In this document: one piece after another, positions 47,321-58,899 of the stretch
Layout: the number at the start of each line of letters is the position of its first letter
How positions within the stretch are numbered: the stretch's first letter is position 1
Assembly (NCBI GenBank): GCA_004352715.1
Contig: SCFE01000013.1
Span: forward strand, 1,757,464-1,821,463
Direction: 5' to 3'
DNA length: 64,000 nt
Source: Hofstenia miamia
Lineage: Eukaryota; Xenacoelomorpha; Acoela
The notes under the pieces: model-generated
Databases searched by the model: none
What the model was told of the DNA's origin: nothing
Seen by the model: the letters and a program-made list of their open reading frames with translations, nothing else
Made by a program: the position numbers and the translations under genes

Positions 47321-48890
47321 AGATTGTCATTTTAGTCAATAGATTTTGTGCAGTTCAATTATTCACGTGCATAGCGTATTTTTTGTATATTTTGTCAATA
47401 TTTTTTAGCGTTTTGGTCACACGCTCAGATATGCGCGCCACTCCAAAAATAGGCCATATTCGTCTAATTTTGTACTTGCCATGATTGTATATATTTTGAA
47501 ATGTATTTAGATGTATATTGTTTCCTCAATTGTTTATTTTGATGAATTGAAAATAATTTTATCATTAGTGCAGTATTTTGTGCATATTTTGAATGTCAAT
47601 ATTTTTGAATGTGAGCGTCTTGTGCATGATACCATATGCATTGTGTACAACTCCAATTCCTTAATCCATGTAATTCATGAATATAACAATTCACGTTTGC
47701 TATTTTCTCTATTTTAATCTGTGAGTCATGTTAAATATTGAGGATCCTTAATTGAATTTGAAAGTTTTTATTTTAGAGAATTGTTTTAAGAATTTTTTCA
47801 TTTCTAAATTTTTCAATGTTGTTATATGTGGCAACTATTAGAGTTCCATTTTACGTTTGCTGTCATGTTCTGTTGTAGCTGAAACGCCCATCAGAGCAAA
47901 TTAATTTACTGTTAGATATTAGTTAAGGTTCAGGGTATTGCTATATTTAATAAAAATTCATTTTTCAAAAAAACAAAGAACTTGGCTTTTGTAATGTACT
48001 TTTTAGATTTTAAAACCTTTTTAAATATTCATCTTTAAGTTCTATTTTGTGGATTATAAGACTGGGTACGTTTCTGTAGTTGGAAAATTTGGTTTTCCTG
48101 AGTACAGTAGTTCAGTTCATTTTACTGATTGTAAAAAATATTAACTTGAAAAATGAGAATCCTGCATGCTTGTAATTTACACACACCTGATAATTTTTCA
48201 GTTTATAAAAAGATAGGAATATCTGGGGAATAGAAAATCGGAAATTAGCAGTTTGAACGCTTTTGGAATCCAATAGACCTCAAATATTTTGTAATGACTT
48301 TTATGAGTGTGCATTGCATTTGTAGGTTCCCAATGGCCGCACTGTACAATGTCATTCTTATTGCAGTTATTTTATAAATGTTTGACATGAAAATTTTTTA
48401 GAACAGCTTTTAATTTTTGGATTATGTAGGTTCTTTAAGCACCAAGCAATGTAAAGTAGATTAGAATAGAATTTCTTGACTCGAAAAATTGCTGTTAAAT
48501 TGGGAAACCATGACGTTTTTCGCCAATATTAGGGAAATGAGTAGTACAATTGTTGGTCCAGAGATGGATATGGAGACATCCACATTATTAGTAAGAAGCT
48601 CTGACCAATTCAATATTTCCTTAAACAGTTGTTTTACCAATATTTTCAAATTTTCTTTAGTAGAACTTTGAATGCGTACCCAGAAAAAAATGCAAGAATT
48701 CCTCTTTATTCTATTTTGTTGTTGATTTTCAAGCTAATATCAAGTTTATAGTATTTATGTAAATGATATGCAGTCAATAACTAGTTGCAATCTAATTCAA
48801 TATGCCAATGACAACTGCTTCTTCAATGATAATACATTAATGCACCTAGCAGTGGAATCAATTGAATTCAAGTGCAACAAATTGTCATAA
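47321..48890. other. Synaptogyrin 3' flank, no recognised gene
   Basis: It probably holds the 3' UTR and the intergenic start. Overlapping ORFs on both strands (48461-48649 and 48489-48671) and one at 47511-47717 have no family pattern. Confidence 0.35.
47949..47954 (+). terminator. Candidate polyadenylation signal AATAAA for synaptogyrin
   Basis: AATAAA lies 629 nt after the stop codon, downstream of a T-rich tract. In DNA this AT-rich the hexamer occurs often by chance, so the assignment is weak. Confidence 0.25.
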
Positions 48891-48899
48891 AGTGGAAAA

Positions 48900-49382
48900 T
48901 TGCTGCAAACATTTTACAAGGAAAGGTATGTTGTTGTACACTATGAAGTACTGAATTTTTATGTTGCGCAGGGTCTGAAGATCAGTAAATTCCACAGGGC
49001 ACTACAATTCAAGCAGACACCAACCTTATATTGATTTAAACACAACAAAGTGCAAGGCTGCTAAAAATGATTTTGAAAAGAACTTTTATAAGCTCACGTC
49101 CAATGCAGTATTTGGCAAAGCAATGGAATCACTGAGGAACCAATGCAAATTAAATTTGTTGGGGATCAGGAGGCAGCAGAAAAAGTAATTAAGCAGCCAG
49201 AATTTAAGTCATTTAGCATAATAAATAAAGTCTTGGTGCAGGTCATTCTCAGAAATAAAGATATTGTGTGGAACAAATCAAATTATGTGGGTCAGGCAAT
49301 TTTAGAATTTTCTAAGCTCCAGATGTTTAAACAAATGGTGGTAGTCGCAACTAAATATTTAATTACTTTTGTTATATGCTAG
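48900..49382 (+). pseudogene. Maverick/Polinton-type DNA polymerase B fragment, plus strand
   Basis: The plus strand reads YVVVHYEVLNFYV and [16 protein letters not shown]. It continues with [20 protein letters not shown] (the polymerase KL..N..FGK motif B). After a frame change (49143-49382) it has [12 protein letters not shown] and NYVGQAILEFSKLQM. These are consecutive blocks of the protein-primed family B polymerase of Polinton elements. The same blocks exist on the minus strand at 50.5-51.0 kb, so this is a second, inverted partial copy. It is broken by stops and ends before motif C. Confidence 0.7.
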
Positions 49383-49387
49383 AACCA

Positions 49388-49890
49388 CATGTATGCTTTG
49401 TTGCAGAGGCTTTTTTGCATAGTGTAATGTTTTTAATTCAATGCAATGAGGCATCACAAATAGAGGCGAATACAGCTAAATATTTGGTTAATTTATTATA
49501 CATCTAAAACAGTCATACATTTGTTGTGGGGAACATTTAACATGGAGGCATTTTTTCCATTGATAGACAATACATCACAAATGTTGGCAGTCAGAGCTAA
49601 ACATTTTATTAATTAATTTATACATCTAAAACAATTATATATTTGTTTCAGTGGAATTTTCTCATGGATGCATGTTTTTCAATCAATACAATGAGGCATT
49701 GTAAATAGAGGTGAACAAAGCTTTGCTAATTTCTTATTGTTCAAAATTTACATATGTTTGTTGCAGTAAAAATTTAACATAGAGGCATTCTTCAATTGAT
49801 AAAACAGAACATCACAAATGACGGCATGCAGAACTAAAAATTTTATTAATGAATTTATATGTTCAAAATATACATATGCTTTGTTGTGGT
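49388..49890. repeat. Four diverged tandem units of about 120 bp
   Basis: The phrase CATATGTTTGTTGCAG (with variants) recurs at about 49388, 49512, 49636, 49752 and 49871. Each is followed by AACATGGAGGCATTTTT..CAATTGATA...ACATCACAAAT...GCTAAA..TTT.TTAAT. Unit lengths are about 116-124 bp. The array starts 6 bp after the end of the plus-strand polymerase fragment. Confidence 0.7.
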
Positions 49891-50229
49891 ATATTTAGTG
49901 CAAATGTAAAGATAGATTGAGGGAAACAGTGTATGGAACAATGAAAAATATTTACATCAACATCTAAGCAAGTAAAACATTATTAACCATAAAATGATTA
50001 TTTCCATTTACCATATACAGAATCTTGGAGCAACTACAGAGGCAGAACAAGGCAATTGTTAAATTCAATATCATGTGTCTAAACAATAATTATTAAAAAA
50101 AACGTTCAAAATATTTTTCATTCAAAAATTGGTAATGATCCACCAGATATCTCTCCTCACCATAAGGTGTGAGGGTGATTTTCTTGACTGAGATATTGTG
50201 ATTATTGCTACAAATCATTAGCATTTCTA

Positions 50230-52690
50230 GATGCAGAATTTCTTTGTCACCCAAAATTCACTTGAAAACATTGAAATTCATGGTCTTCTTTACAACTTGC
50301 ATAGCCCCCCTTAGCACTAGATTTAAGGCCTAATCCCCCACTATTTGCACAAATATATTGGACAGAATACATTTTTGATTTTAATGCCACCCTCTGTGGA
50401 AGTATTCCACCCACCAACTCATCCTTCATCTTTAAATAAGTTTTCTTGTTTGCCTTGCTAAACCACAATGAATCTTGTAGATAATTTGAGAAGTCAAAAT
50501 GTTTGGCAATTCAGCATATACAGTTTTGCTCTTTATCTTATACAGGAGAAAGTTTGTGTCACTGTATAATAGGGAATTTTTAAATGCCTCCTTCATGTTA
50601 TATTGGAATCAAAACATGTAATTTTGAGAGATTTAATATACTTAGACCAATATAATTTGGTTTTGTCCACTTGTTTCCTTATTCCCTAACATCACCTGCA
50701 TAAGATTTTCCAAAATTATATTAGTCATCTTAAATTCTAGTTTTTAATCAATTTTTCAGCAGACTCCTGATCACCAACAAACGTTTTCTAAGTGACTCTA
50801 TAGTTTTCCCAAACACTGTGTTTGACATTAATTTGAAAAAATCCTTTTCAAGGTCTTTCTTGGCAGCTTTTCTCTTCAATGTATTTTAATCAATGTAGGG
50901 CTTTAAAAATTGTGATTGCTGGAATTGCAATGCTTTATGGAATTTTGTCACTTTTAGACCCTGTGCGATATAAAATTTGAGGACCTCATAATGCACTATG
51001 CATTCTTTATCAAAAATTTTTGCATTAATTTCAGCACTTTCCCTATCTTTAAATTTAATGCAGTTTTTATATGTTTCTGGTATGGTGATAATAATCCATC
51101 ATCCACACACATTTTATGTGCTGCTAATGGATAATCTGAGTGTTCATCATGTAGATGTGATGTATAATGAATTTCAACCATTACCAAGTCTCTGATAGTG
51201 TTGCTTGTATTTTTTCTAGACTGGTCTGTCCAACACAGGCCTCCAGTGGGTAAAAACATACCCATACACCCAGAGTAGAGCATGTTAATGTCTAAAAAGA
51301 TTGAATACATGGAGTCTTTCCCACTATCATAGCCCTCCATCATTGGGTTATTGGTTTTAAAATAGCAATCAGAATAAATACTGGACATGCCTCCCCTAAT
51401 TCCTTTTTTGAAAAATTCCAACTGATCAAGATTGGCAATGAGGTCCAGTGATGTCTGCATATATTTTAGCATTGCATTCCAGCTGTAATTTGAAATTGTG
51501 AAAAATGCACAGGGTCTAGCTTGTATGTTTCTATGCTTTCCAATCTAAATTCTCTAATTACATCAGCAAGTAAGAGTGTGTCTGCCTCTAGGTAATTGTT
51601 GTGAAAATCTTTGAGCATTTGGCAGCCTCCTTTAACCCAAGTTTGTTCCCACTTAAAATCCAGCTCTTTCTGCATTAGAGATATTTCCCCAGGCAATTGA
51701 TTCCTGCAGTGGACCAAGTCTGGAAGCTGAATATTGTTAAATTTTTCAAAACTATTCAAATAATCATAGCAAAGCACCTCTTTGCCTGTGCTAAATGCCT
51801 TTGCTTTTTCATTGTTCATAACAATGCATAAAAATTTATAATTATCACTGCCTATATTCTTCATTGGGTTGGACAGACTATCTTTTATAAGAGTCTAGAA
51901 ATCATAGTTCTTAATATAAACATTTACTCACTCCATTTTTATCTTTATAATATTGTATAGAAATTGATAAATTAAGTGACATGTTTTCACTAGTACAGAG
52001 AATACAACTTAATTTTTCACCTTCCCTCAATTTCAGAGACTAACAAATTATGAAAATCATAATGGGAAGCATTATGTGCAAAATGGGGGTGAAATTGGGT
52101 GATCTATTCAAACCATTACATTCACTGTAGGAAATGCCTCTAATTTTCCCACTATACTGACAGTGGTAACTTTTTTGAAGTTACCTCAAATGATTTTTCA
52201 CAGAATACACAGGACGTTGCATTTGCCAACATTCATCATGTGTTGTTTGTAATAGATGTTTTTGCTTTGCCTGGAATGATTCATGTACAAATTTTCTAAG
52301 ATGGTCCCACACCTGACATGCACTCTTCTCCAGGTAAAAATTGTAGGAAAGCAGCTCTTTCTCTGTCATCATGATGATGCAAATGACTGAGGGCCTTTGC
52401 CTTACTTCCTGAACTGTGTAGCTGGTTGCAGGGTTAGGTACAGCTCCATGAACTTTTTTCTGAAATCATATCCATGCAAATGTAGCCATTATCAGTACAT
52501 AGTTTTTTGCTCCATAATTTTTAAATTTAATTTTTTCTGACTGACTGGGGAATGTAATTTCATGTTCAGCTGATCCACTAAACTTCTTCTGGTGCCTCTC
52601 AAAATTTTCTTTTGCTTGGAAGCCAGATAAGGCATTATCATTTAGACCACATATGTTTAAAAGCCACATCTAGCTGGACATGTCAACTTG
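50230..52690 (-). pseudogene. Maverick/Polinton-type protein-primed DNA polymerase B, decayed
   Basis: Minus-strand order: 52669-52466, an N-terminal region ending in a degraded exonuclease motif (MATFAWI in place of YADFEC); about 52180-52060, the Cys/His block SYHCQYSGKIRG; 51864-51466, FEKFNNIQLPD and ADTLLLADVIREFRLE (family 'DVLLLADVFE.FR'); 51472-50996, FFKKGIRGGMSSI and the motif A region FLDINMLYSG (family 'YLDANNLYG'); about 50860-50800, KLMSNTVFGK (motif B); about 50540-50570, YSDTNF (motif C, canonical YTDTDS, second Asp changed); 50468-50247, KMKDELVGG and VALKSKMYSV. The block order is complete but at least six frame breaks separate it. By family knowledge it replicates the element's linear DNA. 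It is an old, inactive copy; virus-like relatives share this polymerase. Confidence 0.8.
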
Positions 52691-54020
52691 GTTTGAGATT
52701 TAATAAAAACCTCTTTTGTCCAAACCACTTGGTGTGATTGAATTTAATTATCTTTGTAAACATAATCTCAGATATGAACAACATAATGTCTGGAGTCTTG
52801 TAACCCAAATTTAATTAAATATACTAAAAATGAAATTTTATTTATTTACTTTAATAAAACTGGTTATAAAAAAGTTTTAATTTTTTTATTACCCTCTCTC
52901 TTGCTATATACTTATTTATATAAAATAGTGCTTCAAATGTTTTGCCTGTTTTCTGCAATCTCTCATATCATAGACAAAAAATATGAGCAGAATTTTATAT
53001 TAACTCACAATATCACATTTATTCTATGCACCATTAAATTGATGTTATTACCATATATGGCTAACACTTGTGCTAAAAACTAACCTATCACACAAACTCT
53101 ATGCATATAAATTTTACTGATATCTTAGAATAGCTATTCATGTTTTTTTTGGAAATGGCAACCAGCACATTTTTTGAGTCTAGCTTTGACAATGTTTCAC
53201 AAAAATTCACAGGGTTGGAATAACAGATGTGTGTATTGCAAAATATAGAGAAGCTAATAAATTATGAGGACATAGCATTTGGGAACAACAACATTTTACA
53301 TGTCTAATTTCTACCCTCAGAAGTACAGTGTACTTGCGATATGTGTTGGGGTATAGTTGATGAGATAGATATATCAAAGTTCAAAAAAGTGTGTTGAGAA
53401 AAACTCCCACATACATTTACAGCATGGGAAATTTTTCATGGATGGGTTTTCAATAGACTGCAAATTCACAAATTTTTATATTGATGGAAGGAAGGATTAA
53501 GGACAATAGTCTAAAACTTTCTCTTAACAATGGTCATTGTTTAGAGTATTATATAATAAAAAACCTGTAAATAAAATATATCTAGTTGTATTTTTTCTTC
53601 ATTTTCCAAGCATGTATTATACAACAAATCTGAGTCATAAAATGGTGGGTTGAAAAATTACTGTCATACAAGTAAAATTGATATATTTATTTAATCTAGA
53701 ACATGGTGTCAATTTTCACCTTGAACATTGCAATTATTTCAACCTTTAAATATATCTATCTATCCATATAACATATACATTGGTGAAATACATATATTCA
53801 TTTGTTTGTTTTAAAAACCATTCAAAAATTTGGGTTTAGCTAGAGTTAAGTGTTTTTGCACTAGTGATATCTAGTAGAATTTAAAATTATTCCTTTGCCT
53901 GAAATTATTGGTTTCCAGCATTTGGATCTTGGGAAATTTATTGGCTCTCAGTTTTTATTGGCTGTTTGAATTTTTGGGGTATAAAACATTGAAATCTTGT
54001 TAGTTTAGTATTATCAGAGG
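52691..54020. other. AT-rich DNA between Polinton relics
   Basis: No family pattern was found. The ORF at 52901-53083 is judged to be chance. If the Polinton was once complete, its other genes are not recognisable here. Confidence 0.3.
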
Positions 54021-54023
54021 ATT

Positions 54024-54242
54024 ATGGACATAGGAAGTTGGAAACAAGATCAATTATTTAACACTTTGAGTATAATATCTGAAAACCCAGAAGGGATGAA
54101 GATTGTTGCCAATGACCTCCAAGTTGGTGAATTGCTGTACATAAAAGACTGCATCACAATGAAGACAAGCTACAGACCAAGTGTGAAGGTGATGTTAGAC
54201 TGAAATGAATATCTATTCTTACCAAGAAGGTATTTATTGGTC
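54024..54242 (+). pseudogene. Small OB-fold-like ORF beside the Polinton relic
   Basis: An ATG at 54024 opens 59 codons to a TGA at 54201-54203, and the frame continues NEYLFLPRRY. The blocks LQVGELLYIKD, TSYRPSVKVMLD and LFLPRRY fit a recurrent small-protein pattern, 'L..G..Y.I.....+T+YG..V.V.L.....VFLP.RF', found beside transposon and virus-like genes. A single stop splits the pattern. Function is unknown; single-stranded-DNA binding is a guess from the OB-like strand pattern. It was too short and broken to stand out as a normal gene. Confidence 0.35.
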
Positions 54243-54366
54243 GTCTTCCATGAGGTTGCTCACTTTCTAAAAAAAATTGGTGGCCAAATGACAGAACATT
54301 CAAACCCTGGAAAGAAGATAATTAAACTATCATTCACATGACCAATAATTTGTATACATTTTGTAA

Positions 54367-54524
54367 ATATATATATATATATNNNNNNNNNNNNNNNNNN
54401 NNNNNNNNNNNNNNNNNNNNNNNNNNNNNNNNNNNNNNNNNNNNNNNNNNNNNNNNNNNNNNNNNNNNNNNNNNNNNNNNNNNNNNNNNNNNNNNNNNNN
54501 NNNNNNNNNNATATATATATATAC
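54367..54524. repeat. (TA)n microsatellite interrupted by a 128-N gap
   Basis: ATATAT runs stand on both sides of the Ns at 54383-54510, so the gap is probably an unresolved TA tract. ORFs across it are artefacts. Confidence 0.85.
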
Positions 54525-55259
54525 CCCTCCCTTCCACTCTTTATACCTAGAATTATTTCAGACATATAGGATACTAAATGTTATTACTAGTACAACCATT
54601 ATTTTAACTCAGTTTTATCATGTGGCCTGCAATGGATGATAGATTAATCTTAAATTTAGCATTTATCCCTGTAAATTTTTTGTAAATAAATTGTATACAT
54701 ACATCACTGTAAAACTATACTATAAAAACATATATCTCTTATCTAATACAATGTTTTCATCCAAACCATGATTTATTACACTTATTCAACTTACTTGATG
54801 AGAAGTATCTCTAGAATTTTACTATCCTTGTTGCATAATAAATATTTTGATGGCAATGATGTATTAATTTTACTAAAAACAGTGATTATTTCATTCATCC
54901 CCTCTCTCTCTTGCTAAATTTTGAATGTGAATTGCATGTTAAATTAATAGCTAAGTAAAAACAATGAAATATATCAGTTTAAATAATATAGAATTTAGGA
55001 AGGAGTTTACATTCTTTTTGTACCAAAACAGGTGTTTAACAAAAATCACTGTAAGTTACAATCTGAAATAGCAAATACAAAATACTATTGGAGAAATATT
55101 GTAAAACAAAATTAATGTCTACCCAAAAAAATCTTTGAATGTTACAATATAAAATAATGAATATTGTAGAATCACTGGGTTGAATCTAGAGAGAACTATG
55201 CCAGAGAACTCAATGTCAAAACAGAAGGTCACTTAGGTGAACATTTACTAGAGCAACAG

Positions 55260-55888
55260 TAGTAGAAGGGACTAGAAGCCCGTGTCACTTTTTTCTGATT
55301 GGTCGAGAGGTGGGCAGAAGCTTGTGTCACTTTTCGCTGATTGGTTGAAAGAGGTGGCCTTTGACCTGAGACGCCATGGATATTGATGGAGGTGTTGTAC
55401 TGACATCATGCATGTACTTTTACTAGTTTTTGTGTTATTTATGTGGTCAAATTTAGTTTACATTTTTTTACTTTTATACATTTACTTACTTTTTAGTTTT
55501 ACTTTCCCACACTTACTTTTTTTTAGTTTTACTTTCCCACATTAACTTACATTTTTTTTATTTTTACTTTANGTGGTGGAGTTGTACATAGCTCGTCAAA
55601 CAGATTGCCAAGTGAACCAGATACTAATGTTTCAACAGACATTGCCAAAAGTGAATTTGAGTAGAAGAAAAATAATGATTTTATTTGATAATTTGGGTGA
55701 ATATATAGACTGACTTGTTTAATCAGTCAACACATTATGACGTCAGTACAACACCTCCGTCGATATCCATGGCGTCTCAGGTCAAAGGCCACCTCTCTCG
55801 ACCAATCAGCAAAAAGTGACACAGGCTTCTGCCCACCTCTTGACCAATCAGAAAAAAGTGACATGGGCTTCTAGTCCCTTCTACTACT
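55260..55888. mobile_element. Foldback MITE, 629 bp, arms of about 150 bp
   Basis: The left arm runs from TAGTAGAAGGGACTAGAAGC to about GTTGTACTGACATCA (55409). The right arm (about 55737-55888) is its inverse with few mismatches. AGCAACAG flanks both sides exactly (55252-55259, 55889-55896), an 8-bp duplication of hAT type. The arms are GC-richer than the surroundings and contain repeated ATTGGTCGAGAGGTGG-like words. The loop is T-rich with TTTAGTTTTACTTTCCCACA repeats. One N is at 55572. Confidence 0.85.
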
Positions 55889-55896
55889 AGCAACAG

Positions 55897-56640
55897 TGAT
55901 TCTAACTAAGTAACAAGAGAACATGATTGAACTGAACTTTTTTATCTATTTACAGATGCTTTGGTGTATCTTATATACAATGGGTATTAACAAAATGTAC
56001 AAACATGAAACAACTAGTCACTAGTAAACACAAAAATCATGTGAGCTGGCTGATAAATAACAACCAACTACTGACTGATGTTACAATATCTACGAACATA
56101 AAATTTCACAATTACATGCTTAAGATATCAATTTTTAAGGAAATCTATATTAGCATTTATTGTAATTGGAAATAAGAACAAATGATATAAAAGGCAAATG
56201 TAATTTAGTACTATTCATATTAATTGAAATAAACAAGTTCACCCCACCTTTTTGCAAATGATTAAAATTGTGCTTCACACTTTGGTCAAATATAAAACTG
56301 TATAATGATTTTTCCAACAAAACAAAAATTATTAGTTAAAATAATTATCAAATTAAATTAAATTTCTATTAATTAATTTTCATTTATTATTGTGATTAAA
56401 ACAAAATTTAAAAGCAAGGACACATAGAATAATTATTATTTGACAAAGATAGTATAATTAATTTGTTTGTAAGGTCTTTATTCTAACACAGTGAAATTGT
56501 TTTAAATTTTTATTGTTATGCATTTGATGTGTTTTTATCTTGATTACAAATTATTAATCATTCTCTCACTAGTTTTCTAATCATGCAGTTGGTTATTTTA
56601 TCAATCATGACGCTTTGCTTAAAATCTAATGTTTTTTTTC
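55897..56640. other. AT-rich DNA with no recognised feature
   Basis: No coding pattern or repeat ends were found. Confidence 0.35.
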
Positions 56641-56641
56641 A

Positions 56642-56965
56642 AAGTGCCGAGCCGAGCTTTAGCACAGTATTTGATATACAATGAGCCTATTTTAGGCAAA
56701 GCAAGTTTATAGTTCTGCTTGTTAATTTAATTATGGAGATTTTTTTTATTTTTTGCAGTCATTATGTCTTTCCTATAATCTTATTTAAGAAATGTTTATT
56801 AAATAATAGGAAGTGTTATGTAAAAAATTCTTTGAGCACAATATTTTTAAAAAAATACCGAGCTAAAACGAGCTTCATTCAAAGATTTTATGTGGCGAGC
56901 CGAACTTACAAAAAATTTAAACGAGCTGAGCTTGGAAATGTCGGCTCGTTGACAAGTCTGACACA
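56642..56965. mobile_element. hAT-like element remnant with CGAGCC/GGCTCG words
   Basis: It starts CAAAGTGCCGAGCCGAGC and ends GTCGGCTCGTTGACAAGTCTG. The ends are partly inverted and carry the repeated GAGC/CGAGC words common in hAT termini. No matching 8-bp duplication was found. The 190-codon ORF from 56733 across the gap is an artefact. Confidence 0.4.
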
Positions 56966-56974
56966 TACACATTT

Positions 56975-56978
<4 letters not shown>

Positions 56979-57010
<32 letters not shown>

Positions 57011-57262
57011 NNNNNNNNNNNNNNNNNNNNNNNNNNNNNNNNNNNNNNNNNNNNNNNNNNNNNNNNNNNNNNNNNNNNNNNNNNNNNNNNNNNNNNNNNN
57101 NNNNNNNNNNNNNNNNNNNNNNNNNNNNNNNNNNNNNNNNNNNNNNNNNNNNNNNNNNNNNNNNNNNNNNNNNNNNNNNNNNNNNNNNNNNNNNNNNNNN
57201 NNNNNNNNNNNNNNNNNNNNNNNNNNNNNNNNNNNNNNNNNNNNNNNNNNNTATATATATAT
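56979..57262. repeat. (TA)n microsatellite interrupted by a 241-N gap
   Basis: TATATA runs stand on both sides of the Ns at 57011-57251. Confidence 0.85.
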
Positions 57263-57316
57263 TTATTATTATTATTTTGTAAATACATGTATTTTTAGTT
57301 TGTAGTTTTTTTACTG

Positions 57317-58850
57317 TTATTTTTTACAGCAATAAATTTGCTTTGACTCTAATTCAGGAAATTTATCTTTGATAGCAGAAACAATTGGGTGAATAGCTAA
57401 AGCAAACAAATTGGTAGCCAAGGGATCACCTTGTTGAATTCCGCAAGCTGAAAGCAAGGATTTAGATCCAAATTTCATTGAGAAGACTGGAAGTATTGAA
57501 AACTGACACAAGGATATAACTGGAAAATGAAGAAAGTATTACTGAACGATTGCATTAAATGCATTTTTTGATGTCTACCTGGAGAAATATAAATTTGGCT
57601 TTAAACCAACAGCTTCCACCAATCTATTCAAAGCATGGATGGCCGCTTAACTTCCTCCCTTAATGCCTACACCAACTTGAAGTGGAGAAAAAAGAGCAAG
57701 TTACCCTATTCCTTGACAATTGACATAAGCATTTGGCAATCAATCTTCAAAGAACTTATCCCACAGCAATTGAGCGACTTCCACCGTCCTTTTTCTTCAA
57801 TGCAAAAAGATTAGCCCCACAAACATATTGTGCAATTTTATCAGCAGCATTACCAGAGATTAAACTGTTGATTCCTTCAAGCATAGATGAAATTGCTTTC
57901 TCACCATATTCAGGTGTTGGGCATTGGAATGCATTAATCAGATGTGAAGCATAAAGTTTAGAGACACCGGCAGCAGAATCCCTAGGAAAGCTTTTCACAC
58001 ATTTAATCAGAATGTTTTTGTTTATCATGAATGGCTCTGTGTGTACAGTACCATAATCTATTTTATTTTTTGAATTGTTGAGATGCTTTTCGTTCCATGC
58101 ATGAAATATTTGCTCATCAAAGCTTAGAGCATCAGATCTTAGGGCTGCTATGGCTCTACGAAAACTGCCTTCATGACCAAGCTGACTAGCTCTTTTAACA
58201 TTTTGGCTGGAACTGACAGAAGATGAGTTATTTTTAATGTTGCCAGAACTTATGGTTGCTTCGTCACTGAGTTGAACATAATCAATATTCAACCAACGTT
58301 CTAAGCGGCTCTTAATATTTGACTCTTCGTATTTCAGGTGTTTGGAGCCCCCACAAGGAGGAGACCAGAAAACATAAGCAGGAAAAATAAAAATCTTTAC
58401 CCAATGATTAATGAAGCTTGGTTCCTGCTTAACATTACTAAAAGAGTGACTCACAGTTTTAGCCCAGGAATTACGGCACCTGATTGGAACAATCTTTCTG
58501 GTAGGAATAGAAAACATTTCAATATCAGAAAGTGAGAGAAATGCAGGCGTTACTCCGTGTGGACGAGACGATAGCCCTGCACCTTCACATCTGGAACCAT
58601 TGACAGTATGATGCTTGATAAGTCCCGAATGTTTACACATATCCAAAACATGCAGACATATACTACAAATATTAGTATTTAATGATAGCAATGAAAGCTG
58701 CTTTGTGAGAGATGTGTGCCAATCAGATTGCTGAACATCTTCTGATTTGTTGATTGAAATATATTCTGCATCAGATACAATTCCTATAATTTCATTTAAG
58801 GATGTTTCTTTATTCTTATTCTTGCGTTTTCTTTGATCATTGATATTTAG
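57317..58850 (-). pseudogene. Non-LTR-type reverse transcriptase with N-terminal zinc finger, decayed
   Basis: The minus strand from about 58850 has a basic start, then a 311-codon frame (58691-57756). This frame has a Cys/His finger (CSICLHVLDMCKHSG...H), a variable linker, then FPRDSAAGVSKLYASHLI (RT 'P..SA.G.dgL...hL') and NLFALKKKDGGSRSIAVG (RT 'LI.L.KKdGG.RPIAVG'). Downstream, in broken frames, are AAIHALNRLVEA and VDIKNAFNAI (motif A-like, about 57560-57640). The frame at 57511-57317 has GIQQGDPLATNLFALAIHP (RT 'G.qQGDPL.PllFalai'). Palm motif C (YxDD) is not found before the gap. It belongs to the nLTR-like RT group. It is dead, and no target-site or endonuclease region is recognised. 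Confidence 0.72.
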
Positions 58851-58899
58851 ATTATAAATGTTCTCTTGATGTTATGCTATAAATAATTTTTTCCCACAA

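Noticed and set aside
54260-54565. ORFs on both strands across the 54.4-kb gap
   Set aside because: They consist of Ns and translated (TA)n (Tyr-Ile repeats).
56733-57305. 190-codon plus ORF and 123-codon minus ORF
   Set aside because: Most of each is N and (TA)n; the rest is hAT-like terminal repeat.
57733-58535. Plus-strand ORFs of 73 and 65 codons
   Set aside because: Antisense of the minus-strand reverse transcriptase frame.
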